Assembly: GCA_013298415.1 (NCBI GenBank)
Contig: JAAFHN010000045.1
Coordinates: 2,927 to 11,210 of the forward strand
Length of the DNA: 8,284 bases
DNA from: Comamonadaceae bacterium
Lineage (GTDB): Bacteria > Pseudomonadota > Gammaproteobacteria > Burkholderiales > Burkholderiaceae_C
Direction of reading: 5' to 3'
Of this stretch, positions 1 through 6,498 are shown in pieces (within the stretch, counting starts at the first letter, position 1; each line of letters begins with the position of its first letter). The notes beneath the pieces are model-generated. The model saw nothing but the letters and a program-made list of their open reading frames with translations. It had not been told where the DNA came from and searched no databases. Position numbers and translations under genes: made by a program.

Positions 1-686
1 CCTCGGAATTGGCTTCGAGCGACGACCTCTTGGCCCGGATAGCAGCCTTTTTTGAAATTCACGCCGTCAACGGATTCATGGTTCAGCATCTGCGGCACGA
101 AGGCTTCTGCGGTCTCGGCGTGCACCTGCGCTATTCCTGTGAGCACTTCGGCCAGCAGCCAAGGGCCGGGGTCGACTCCCGCTGGCGCCGCGCTGGGATG
201 TCTGGCCGCCAGGCAAAGTTGCGTGCTGCCGACTGAACCTAAGCGCGCCGTCCAACCCGCTGGGGCCAGCTCAACGTCCGCCGACGCAGGCCAAGTGCCG
301 AGCATGCCAACCAAGGCGTGGTCGGCGCCTGAATCGCGCAGCGTGAGCTTCATGCGCAGCTGAAACATCTTGAGGCGCTTGCAGGTGCTTTCCACCAACT
401 CGCGGCGGATCACCCAGGCAAAACGATCCTCTGCCAGCCGCAACAGCCAACCTGAGGCCAGCATGCGCCCTTTCGGCGAGCACAGTGAGGCCAGGCGCAC
501 CGAGTGCAATGGCTGCAAAAGCACATCTTGCGTGAGCATGTTGTGTAAAAACGCTGCGGCCTGCTCACCCTGGGCTTCGATCACCCCCAGATGTTGAAGC
601 GGATATTCGCCGTCGGGCAGGGCGGGCAGGGGGGCCGAGGCCGTGCTGGGTAGCGCAGGCACGCTGGGGCTGGTTTCAGATGTCAT
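1..686 (-). CDS. ygfZ: YgfZ/GcvT-family folate-binding protein, 3' end cut off by window edge
   Basis: The reverse strand is open from an ATG at 686 down to the window edge: 228 codons without a stop. The signature KGCYPGQE lies at residues 213-220, with the conserved Cys at 215, followed by VVARSQFR. This is the hallmark K-G-C-Y-x-G-Q-E motif of YgfZ, whose E. coli member is about 326 aa, so roughly 90 C-terminal residues lie outside the window. YgfZ is a tetrahydrofolate-binding, GcvT-like cytosolic protein needed for maintenance of some Fe-S enzymes, including the tRNA thiomethylase MiaB. Reading upstream in frame meets a stop at 717-719 with no earlier ATG, which fixes 686 as the most upstream ATG; the first 20 or so residues are Ser/Pro/Ala-rich and could be dispensable. 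No clear Shine-Dalgarno sequence precedes the start. The gene is divergent from mltG, an arrangement I know from other betaproteobacteria. The family is sure; the exact start is less so. Confidence 0.93.
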   Translation of the reverse strand, partial: MTSETSPSVPALPSTASAPLPALPDGEYPLQHLGVIEAQGEQAAAFLHNMLTQDVLLQPLHSVRLASLCSPKGRMLASGWLLRLAEDRFAWVIRRELVESTCKRLKMFQLRMKLTLRDSGADHALVGMLGTWPASADVELAPAGWTARLGSVGSTQLCLAARHPSAAPAGVDPGPWLLAEVLTGIAQVHAETAEAFVPQMLNHESVDGVNFKKGCYPGQEVVARSQFR

Positions 687-741
687 CGCGGCATTATCAT
701 GAGCGCTGAGTTGTGATCAGAAAGTAGGGCGTTGGGCGCTC
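687..741. promoter_or_regulatory. Divergent ygfZ/mltG intergenic region, putative promoters
   Basis: These 55 bases separate two divergent start codons, so promoters for both genes should lie here or reach into the 5' ends of the genes. On the minus strand GATAAT (698-693) matches the -10 consensus at 5 of 6 positions but lies only 6 bases before the ygfZ ATG; no good -35 box stands 17 bases upstream of it. On the plus strand the purine-rich AAAGTAGGG at 721-729 is a possible but distant ribosome site for mltG. No operator palindrome was seen. The promoter role is inferred mainly from gene orientation. Confidence 0.4.
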
Positions 742-1770
742 ATGTTCAAGTGGTTCAAGCGGGCTTTTGCGCTCATCTTTTTGTCGGGTTTGGTGCTTGC
801 TGCGATTGGCCTTTGGTGGATTCACCAGCCCATGCTGGAGCCTGCGGCGTCATCCACGCCGCTCCTGGTCGCTCAGGGCGCATCTGCCGGCCAGGTCGCC
901 CGAAGCGCGGCGGCCGCGAGCAACGCAAGCGCCGCTCCTAAGTGGCTGACCGAGCTGGCGTGGGTTGGCCTCCTGCGCGCCAGCGGCAAGGCCCGAAGCA
1001 TCAAAAGCGGTGAGTACGAAGTTGCACCCGGCGACACCCCTCGCCGCCTGCTGGAAAAGCTCGTGGACGGACAGCAGGTGCTGAGACAACTCACGATTGT
1101 GGAAGGCTGGACTTTTCGCCAAATCTTGCAAACGCTACAAAAAGAGAAGCGACTTGCTCAATCAATACCAGGACAGAGCCAGCAAAATGCCGAAAAATTC
1201 GTTGCACAACGCTTGGGCATCGCCAGCGGACGGGTGGAGGGGCGATTTTTCCCAGACACCTACCGATTTGCCACCGGTCAGACAGATCTGGATGTGCTGA
1301 GAGCTGCCGCTTTGGCAATGGACAAGCAATTGAGCGCGGCCTGGGACAAGCGACCGGCAGCCACGGTGCTTCAGTCGCCCGAGCAAGCGCTCATCTTGGC
1401 GAGTATCGTGGAAAAGGAAACTGGCGCAGCCGCGGATCGTGGGCAAATCGCTGGGGTGTTTCACAACCGTTTGCGCATTGGCATGCGCTTGCAAACCGAC
1501 CCCACCGTGATTTACGGGCTGGGCGAGTCGTTTGACGGCAACCTGCGCAAAGTGGATTTGCTGACAGACACGCCGTTTAACACCTACACCCGTGCGGGCT
1601 TGCCGCCCACGCCGATTGCGATGCCCGGCAAAGCTGCCATTGATGCCGCCATTCAACCGGCAGCGACCAACGCGATGTACTTCGTGGCGCGAGGCGACGG
1701 CACAAGCCAGTTCAGTGCGACTTTGGCGGAGCACAACCGCGCCGTGGACAAGTACATTCGAGGCCGATGA
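742..1770 (+). CDS. mltG: Endolytic murein transglycosylase MltG (YceG family)
   Basis: The 342-residue protein matches the usual MltG length (about 340). It has a short basic N-terminus (MFKWFKR), one membrane segment at about residues 8-27, and an Ala/Ser-rich linker to about residue 66. A LysM-like subdomain follows (about 86-120), then the YceG catalytic domain. Diagnostic motifs are EGRFFPDTY (166-174), SIVEKETG (221-228; E224 aligns with catalytic Glu218 of E. coli MltG), RIGMRLQTDPTVIYG (245-259), NTYTRAGLPPTPI (280-292) and YFVARGDG (313-320). The family cleaves nascent glycan strands inside the chain, probably releasing or terminating them, and is anchored in the inner membrane with its domain in the periplasm. 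The ATG at 742 gives the membrane anchor directly. Its stop overlaps the tmk start, so it heads the operon and translation is probably coupled. Residues 130-153 are Lys/Gln-rich and encoded by AT-rich DNA resembling a stretch of tmk. Confidence 0.96.
   Translation: MFKWFKRAFALIFLSGLVLAAIGLWWIHQPMLEPAASSTPLLVAQGASAGQVARSAAAASNASAAPKWLTELAWVGLLRASGKARSIKSGEYEVAPGDTPRRLLEKLVDGQQVLRQLTIVEGWTFRQILQTLQKEKRLAQSIPGQSQQNAEKFVAQRLGIASGRVEGRFFPDTYRFATGQTDLDVLRAAALAMDKQLSAAWDKRPAATVLQSPEQALILASIVEKETGAAADRGQIAGVFHNRLRIGMRLQTDPTVIYGLGESFDGNLRKVDLLTDTPFNTYTRAGLPPTPIAMPGKAAIDAAIQPAATNAMYFVARGDGTSQFSATLAEHNRAVDKYIRGR
1129..1200 (+). repeat. AT-rich segment of mltG resembling the tmk insert (tentative)
   Basis: By eye, an ungapped 72-base alignment with 2151-2222 gives 46 identical bases, with shared blocks ACGCTA, AATAC-AGGACA-AGC and AAAAAT. 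Both stretches are in the same reading frame (24 codons; shared protein pattern TL-K...Q-I-G-S). Unlike the tmk copy, this one has no clean flanking inverted repeat, and the MltG protein is not obviously longer than E. coli MltG here. Shared A-richness could therefore explain much of the match. Confidence 0.25.
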
Positions 1771-2534
1771 AAACCGAACCAGTGCCCTTAGATGCCGTCC
1801 AGGCAACAGCAGATTGGCCCGCGCGTGGCCGATTCCTCAGCTTCGAAGGCATCGACGGCGCAGGCAAGTCCACCCACATCGCTGGCTTGGCCGCGCACTT
1901 GCGCGCCTGCGGAATCCGCGTGGTGCTCACGCGCGAGCCTGGCGGCACACCACTTGCCGAAAGCCTGCGCGAAAAACTGCTGCACGAGCCGATGGACGCG
2001 CGCACCGAAGCGCTGTTGATGTTCGCCGCCCGCAGCGATCACGTGGCCCGTGTGATCGAGCCCGCGCTCAGCCGAGGCGATTGGGTGCTCTGTGATCGCT
2101 TCACCGATGCCACATTCGCCTACCAGGGCTACGGCCGTGATTTCGATTTGCATACGCTATCGAAATTAGAGCAAATAACACAACAAATACTAGGACATAG
2201 CGGTAAAAAAGCACAAAAATCGGCCTCCAACCAGGCTGAAGAAGGGCTTTTGCAGCCTGAAGCCACCTTCTGGTTCGATTTGGCACCCGAAATCGCGGCT
2301 GTTCGCCTGGCCGGGGCCCGCGTGCCCGATAAATTTGAGTCTCAGCCGACGGCGTTTTTCGAGCGCGTGCGCACCGGCTACCGTGCCAGGGCCGACGCCG
2401 ATCCCGCGCGCATCGCTGTGATTGATGCCAGTGGCACGCCCGAGCAGGTGTTTGCCCGCCTCATGCGAGCAGCGGCGTCCCGAGATTGGTGGCCGACATC
2501 TGAGAGCGGCGCCGCGAAAATCCCGCCAGCATGA
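1767..2534 (+). CDS. tmk: Thymidylate kinase (dTMP kinase)
   Basis: Tmk phosphorylates dTMP to dTDP with ATP in the cytosol, an essential step to dTTP. The Walker A loop is FEGIDGAGKST (26-36); TREPGGTPLAE (55-65) carries the typical Tmk R-E-P-G-G-T; CDRFTDATFAYQGYGR (109-124) contains the DR motif and the dTMP-binding segment; WFDL (169-172) starts the next core strand; the lid region is around 180-195. At 255 aa it is longer than E. coli Tmk (213 aa). About 20 extra residues precede the core fold, and about 20 more sit between FDLHTL and PEATFWFD (roughly 134-162), encoded by unusually AT-rich DNA. All catalytic motifs are intact, so the enzyme should be active. The ATG overlaps the mltG stop as ATGA, and its own stop overlaps the holB ATG in the same way, which supports coupled translation. 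A later start just before the core is possible, but none has a better ribosome site. Confidence 0.97.
   Translation: MKTEPVPLDAVQATADWPARGRFLSFEGIDGAGKSTHIAGLAAHLRACGIRVVLTREPGGTPLAESLREKLLHEPMDARTEALLMFAARSDHVARVIEPALSRGDWVLCDRFTDATFAYQGYGRDFDLHTLSKLEQITQQILGHSGKKAQKSASNQAEEGLLQPEATFWFDLAPEIAAVRLAGARVPDKFESQPTAFFERVRTGYRARADADPARIAVIDASGTPEQVFARLMRAAASRDWWPTSESGAAKIPPA
2151..2222 (+). repeat. AT-rich in-frame insert in tmk, candidate dispersed repeat
   Basis: This block is strikingly A-rich in an otherwise GC-rich gene and uses codons rare nearby (ATA, CTA, TTA, AAA, CAA). CGCTAT at 2155-2160 is the exact reverse complement of ATAGCG at 2197-2202, with 36 bases between them, giving a hairpin-like element nested in the insert. 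It falls where Tmk is about 20 residues longer than the E. coli enzyme (residues 129-152). From memory, AT-rich dispersed repeats with GCTAT/ATAGC ends occur in Comamonadaceae genomes; that resemblance is unverified. A second, weaker match lies in mltG at 1129-1200. Confidence 0.45.
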
Positions 2535-3604
2535 GCAACGCGCAAGAACCTGCACTCGACGGCGTCTCCTGGGCACCCTGGCTCCAAGCAAGTTTCGAGC
2601 ATGCACTTGCCGCCCGAAGCCATGCGGTGTTGCTGGAGGGCGCAAGCGGCATGGGCCAATGGCCGCTGAGCTTGGCGCTGGCTCAGGCCTGGCTTTGCGA
2701 CACAGCGCCGGCGGAGCGCGAATCTGGCCATGCCTGCGGCCGCTGCGACAGCTGCAACCTTTTGGCCGCCCACACGCACCCAGACTTGCGCGTCTTGATG
2801 CCCGAAACCGTGGCGCTCGAGGTGGGCTGGCCGCTTTCTGAATCAGCGCAGGCGGAGATCGACGACAAAAAGCGCAAGCCGAGCAAAGAGATCCGCGCCG
2901 ACGATGCCGCCGCCATGGTGGCCTTCGCGCAGCGCACCCCAGCACGCCAGCGTGGCAAAGTAGCCCTCGTGTACCCCGCTGAGCGCATGAACACCTTCAG
3001 CGCCAATGCCTTGCTCAAGGTGCTGGAAGAGCCGCCCGGTGCGCTGCGTTTTTTGCTGGCCACAGAAGGCAGCGCACCGCTTTTGCCCACTGTGCGCAGC
3101 CGCTGCCAGAGCACAGCGTTGACCTGGCCCAGCGCCGAAGCCAGCTTGGCGTGGCTGCAAGCCGCAGGCCTCAGCGCTGAGGCGGCCAGCACCTGGCTGA
3201 ACGCCACAGGGGGCAGGGCGCACGCCGCGCTGCAGATGAACGCGCACGCCAACCAGCAAGACTGGGCAGGACTCCCGCAGCAAGCCTCAGCCGGTCAACT
3301 GGAAGGCCTCACGCGCCTGCACGGCACCGACCCCGCCGCTTGGATGCAAAGCTTGCAAAAACTCTGCCACGACCAACTCGCCCGAGCCAGTGGCGCCGCG
3401 CCCCGATTCTTCAGCACGGCCCAACTGGTAAGCGCCCCGCAAGCCTCAGCCTCAGCGCTTTTGGCGTGGGCAGACCAGTTGCGCGGCCACGCGGCTCGCG
3501 CCCACCATCCGCTGAAGCCTGAGCTCTTGCTGGAGCTGCTCGCGCAACAGGCCAGCAGCGCACACGCAGCCCCTGGCTCCCAGGGCCGCAAGCCTCTAAA
3601 CTAG
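2531..3604 (+). CDS. holB: DNA polymerase III subunit delta' (clamp loader)
   Basis: The 357-residue protein has the AAA+ clamp-loader layout of delta', which with delta and DnaX opens the beta sliding clamp and places it on primed DNA. The zinc module is formed by C56, C69, C72 and C75 (CGRCDSC), followed by the family's HTHPDL (81-86). The P-loop position reads EGASGMGQWPL (36-46) and lacks the Walker A Lys; delta' is known not to need ATP hydrolysis, so this is normal. NALLKVLEEPPG (159-170) and TVRSRCQ (187-193) are the conserved sensor and arginine-finger (SRC) segments. The region at about 103-124 is a charged insertion. The C-terminal third is a helical collar domain of low conservation. 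The start overlaps the tmk stop (ATGA), and pilZ begins 4 bases after its stop. The order tmk-holB is conserved in many proteobacteria, including E. coli. Confidence 0.95.
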   Translation: MSNAQEPALDGVSWAPWLQASFEHALAARSHAVLLEGASGMGQWPLSLALAQAWLCDTAPAERESGHACGRCDSCNLLAAHTHPDLRVLMPETVALEVGWPLSESAQAEIDDKKRKPSKEIRADDAAAMVAFAQRTPARQRGKVALVYPAERMNTFSANALLKVLEEPPGALRFLLATEGSAPLLPTVRSRCQSTALTWPSAEASLAWLQAAGLSAEAASTWLNATGGRAHAALQMNAHANQQDWAGLPQQASAGQLEGLTRLHGTDPAAWMQSLQKLCHDQLARASGAAPRFFSTAQLVSAPQASASALLAWADQLRGHAARAHHPLKPELLLELLAQQASSAHAAPGSQGRKPLN

Positions 3605-3608
3605 CGGC

Positions 3609-3983
3609 ATGAGCACTCCCGCACCCGGCACTGCCGCAACTGGCGCACGTCCCAGCGTCATTCAATTGGCGATCAAGGAAAAAGCGGCGCTTTATGCGGC
3701 TTACATGCCCATGTTTGCCGATGGCGGCGTGTTCATCCCCACCGCGAAAGACTACAAACTTGGCGACGACGTCTACGTGCTGCTCAGCCTGCCTGAAGAC
3801 ACCCAGCGCTACCCGGTGGCCGGCAAAGTAGCTTGGATCACGCCAGCTCGCGCTGCTGGGAATCGCACGCAAGGGGTAGGGGTGAAATTCCCCGCCGATG
3901 AAAAGACCAAGCTGCTGAAGCAAAAGATCGAATCCATCTTGGGCGCGCATTTGAACAGCGATCGCCCCACGCAAACGATTTGA
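3609..3983 (+). CDS. pilZ: PilZ domain protein, type IV pilus biogenesis type
   Basis: This 124-residue protein is essentially one PilZ domain. Seen motifs are YMPMFADGGVFIPT (32-45), LGDDVYVLLSLPED (51-64), GKVAWITP (72-79) and GVGVKF (89-94), ending in a short helix. The cyclic-di-GMP signature of canonical PilZ domains (RxxxR, then D/N-x-S-x-x-G) is absent: the second motif position reads ADGGVFIPT, and there is no RxxxR before it. That matches the original Pseudomonas/Xanthomonas PilZ, which does not bind c-di-GMP and works through partners such as the pilus extension ATPase PilB and FimX. A role in type IV pilus assembly is inferred from this subfamily; no pilus gene lies in the window. 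The gene starts 4 bases after holB and overlaps the next gene as TTGA. The holB-pilZ-tatD order is common in beta- and gammaproteobacteria. The first 14 residues are Ala/Pro/Thr-rich and probably disordered. Confidence 0.9.
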   Translation: MSTPAPGTAATGARPSVIQLAIKEKAALYAAYMPMFADGGVFIPTAKDYKLGDDVYVLLSLPEDTQRYPVAGKVAWITPARAAGNRTQGVGVKFPADEKTKLLKQKIESILGAHLNSDRPTQTI

Positions 3984-4789
3984 TCGTGTTCGTTGATTCC
4001 CACTGCCACCTCACATTCCCAGACTTTGCAGGCCAGCACCAGGCACTGTTGAGCCGAATGGCCGAAGCGCAGGTGTCACACGCCCTGTGCGTTTGCACCA
4101 CCCTCGAAGAGTTTGACGCGGTTCACGCGCTCGCGCTCGGCCACGCCAACCTCTTTGCCAGTGTTGGCGTTCACCCCGATAACGAGGGCGTGACCGAGCC
4201 CAGCGTGCAAGCCTTGCTCGATCTGGCCGCGCAGCCAAAAGTCGTCGCCATCGGCGAAACCGGCCTCGACTACTACCGGCTCAATGGCCGCAGCGTGGCC
4301 GATATGGCCTGGCAGCGCGAGCGCTTTCGCGTCCACATCCGCGCAGCGAGGGCCTGCAACAAGCCGCTCATCATTCATACCCGCAGCTCAAGCGACGATA
4401 CGCTAGCCATTGTGGAGGAAGAGGGCTTCGGCGGCGATTTGCCGCCCGCAAAAGGCGTGTTTCACTGCTTCACGGAAACCCAGGCTGTTGCCAAAGCGGC
4501 CTTGGATTTGGGCTTTTTCATCTCTTTTTCGGGCATCGTCAGCTTCAAAAGCGCGGCCGATTTGCGTGAAGTGGTGCGCTTCACGCCGCTGGATCGCACG
4601 CTGATCGAAACGGATAGCCCCTACCTCGCGCCCGTTCCGTATCGCGGGAAAACCAACGAACCCAGCTACGTGCCGCATGTGGCGCAGGTGGTGGCCAGCG
4701 AAAAAGGCTTGGAGCTGGAGGCCGTGGCGCGGGCGACCACGGATAACTTCTTCTCCCTTTTTTCTGACGCTACGGCTCAGATTGGCTGA
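3980..4789 (+). CDS. TatD-family metal-dependent hydrolase (YcfH-like)
   Basis: The 269-residue product is a cytosolic TIM-barrel amidohydrolase of the TatD group, whose members act as metal-dependent DNases. The metal ligands are all present: H8 and H10 (DSHCHL), E93 (GETGLDYY), H133 (IIHTRSS), H162 (GVFHCF) and D212 (ETDSPYLAP). SVGVHPD (61-67) and YRGKTNEPSYV (221-231) are further family signatures. Its place downstream of holB matches E. coli ycfH, so this is the YcfH-like branch rather than TatD itself; the physiological substrate is not settled for this branch. The start is taken as TTG at 3980, which overlaps the pilZ stop as TTGA and puts the first His motif at residue 8. GTG at 3986 is an equally plausible start, two codons later. 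There is no visible Shine-Dalgarno sequence, consistent with translation coupled to pilZ. Confidence 0.94.
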   Translation: MIVFVDSHCHLTFPDFAGQHQALLSRMAEAQVSHALCVCTTLEEFDAVHALALGHANLFASVGVHPDNEGVTEPSVQALLDLAAQPKVVAIGETGLDYYRLNGRSVADMAWQRERFRVHIRAARACNKPLIIHTRSSSDDTLAIVEEEGFGGDLPPAKGVFHCFTETQAVAKAALDLGFFISFSGIVSFKSAADLREVVRFTPLDRTLIETDSPYLAPVPYRGKTNEPSYVPHVAQVVASEKGLELEAVARATTDNFFSLFSDATAQIG

Positions 4790-4805
4790 TCTGAATCGCC
4801 AGTTC

Positions 4806-5657
4806 ATGTTAAAGCAATACATTAAGTTGGCGGTCTATCTAATTGTTTTTATTGGATTTGTAAACGCCGTTGCCGATTCTTTCGAGGCGTTTTTCACGGC
4901 TGCTAAGCGAAACGACGCAAGTTCGATTTCTCAACTGCTCGCGCGTGGTTTTGACGCCAACACCATCAACGCCGACGGTGAGCATGCCTTGTTGATTGCC
5001 GTGCGCGAAGAGTCAAGCGAAGTCGTTCAAGTGCTGCTGCGCCAGCCGAAACTCAAACCCGACGCGCGAAACAATTTGGGCGAAACGCCGCTGATGATCG
5101 CGGCGCTCAAAGGCCGAGAAGACTGGGTGAACGCGCTGCTGCGCTTGGATGCCGACGTGAACAAGACCGGCTGGACACCGCTGCATTACGCCGCGACCGG
5201 CGGGCATGCCCAACTTGTGAAGCAGCTGCTGGAGCAGCACGCCTACATCGACGCCGAGTCGCCGAACAAAAGCACACCGCTAATGATGGCCGCCATGTAT
5301 GGCAATGCCGAGACTGTGAAACTGCTGCTCAACGAAGGCGCCGATTGGCGCTTGAAAAACGACAAGGGCATGACAGCGCTCGATTTCGCTGTCAACGGCC
5401 AGCGGCCCGATGCCGCTAAATTGTTGCGGGAGCTGGCACTGGGTGCGAGCGTCTCAGCGTCAGCCGGTGCGCCAGCGCAAACGCCAGCGCGCGGTGCGGG
5501 TGCGGCCGCCGCGCCCGTCGGGGCCAGCCCAGCGCCCAGCACCGTGGCCGCTGGGCAAGCCGCGATTCGAGCAATGTCTGCACAGCCTAGGCCCGCGAGT
5601 TCAGAGCCTCAAAAATCTGAGCCACCAAAGGCCCAACTGCCCAAGGGCTCGTGGTAG
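4806..5657 (+). CDS. Secreted ankyrin-repeat protein with Ala/Pro-rich tail
   Basis: The ATG at 4806 gives 283 residues, starting with a Sec-type signal peptide: basic MLKQYIK, a hydrophobic core (about 8-19) and a likely cleavage after AVA (21-23). The mature part is a stack of about six ankyrin repeats between about residues 24 and 210. The clearest units begin TPLMIAALKG (94), TPLHYAATGG (124) and TPLMMAAMYG (157), with a degenerate last one at TALDFAVNGQ (190). Residues from about 211 to the end are low-complexity, rich in Ala, Pro, Ser and Gln. Ankyrin stacks bind proteins; the partner is unknown and no catalytic domain is seen, so a periplasmic binding or scaffold role is inference. The frame is open further upstream into tatD, but only this start gives the signal peptide. 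It lies 16 bases after tatD and probably ends the operon. There is no clear ribosome site. The first 60 bases are more AT-rich than the neighbours, as is usual for signal peptides. Confidence 0.88.
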   Translation: MLKQYIKLAVYLIVFIGFVNAVADSFEAFFTAAKRNDASSISQLLARGFDANTINADGEHALLIAVREESSEVVQVLLRQPKLKPDARNNLGETPLMIAALKGREDWVNALLRLDADVNKTGWTPLHYAATGGHAQLVKQLLEQHAYIDAESPNKSTPLMMAAMYGNAETVKLLLNEGADWRLKNDKGMTALDFAVNGQRPDAAKLLRELALGASVSASAGAPAQTPARGAGAAAAPVGASPAPSTVAAGQAAIRAMSAQPRPASSEPQKSEPPKAQLPKGSW

Positions 5658-5730
5658 TTCTTTTGGTTTGCACGATGTATATTATGTTAAATTTGATTCA
5701 AGTGTTGCGCATGAATTGGAAGCAAACACC
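5658..5730 (+). promoter_or_regulatory. AT-rich spacer upstream of the SDR gene, putative promoter and RBS
   Basis: This is the longest gap between plus-strand genes here (73 bases) and is markedly AT-rich. Overlapping -10-like hexamers TATATT (5678-5683) and TATTAT (5680-5685) each match the consensus at 5 of 6 positions. No good -35 box stands at the right distance (TTGCAC at 5668-5673 is too near), so the promoter is only probable. GGAAG at 5718-5722 is a credible Shine-Dalgarno sequence, 8 bases before the ATG at 5731, and is the best ribosome site in the window. Confidence 0.4.
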
Positions 5731-6486
<756 letters not shown>

Positions 6487-6498
6487 GTCTGCACCACC

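Noticed and set aside
9..597. Plus-strand open frames at 9-236, 52-363 and 370-597
   Set aside because: They lie opposite ygfZ, whose reverse-strand frame is unbroken and carries the KGCYPGQE motif. Their translations show no family features.
1162..1806. 214-codon minus-strand open frame opposite mltG
   Set aside because: Shadow of a high-GC gene; the product has no recognisable domain, while the plus strand is a complete MltG.
2641..2700. Loss of the Walker A Lys in HolB as a sign of a broken gene
   Set aside because: Delta' subunits of this family normally lack a working P-loop, and the zinc module and SRC motif are intact.
2190..2945. 251-codon minus-strand open frame across tmk and holB
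   Set aside because: It spans the junction of two certain genes, is Arg/Ala-rich as expected for an antisense GC-rich frame, and has no ribosome site or motif.
4677..4805. Upstream extension of the ankyrin frame into tatD
   Set aside because: The extra 43 codons are Trp/Arg-rich nonsense within tatD, and only the ATG at 4806 places a signal peptide at the N-terminus.
5619..5670. Possible terminator after the ankyrin gene: GAGCC (5619-5623) with GGCTC (5646-5650), then a T-rich stretch
   Set aside because: The stem is only 5 bases with a 22-base loop, lies inside the coding sequence, and is not directly followed by a T run.
5410..5730. Upstream extension of the SDR frame into the ankyrin gene
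   Set aside because: It is out of frame with the ankyrin coding sequence and lacks protein-like features; GGAAG plus ATG at 5731 starts the SDR fold directly.
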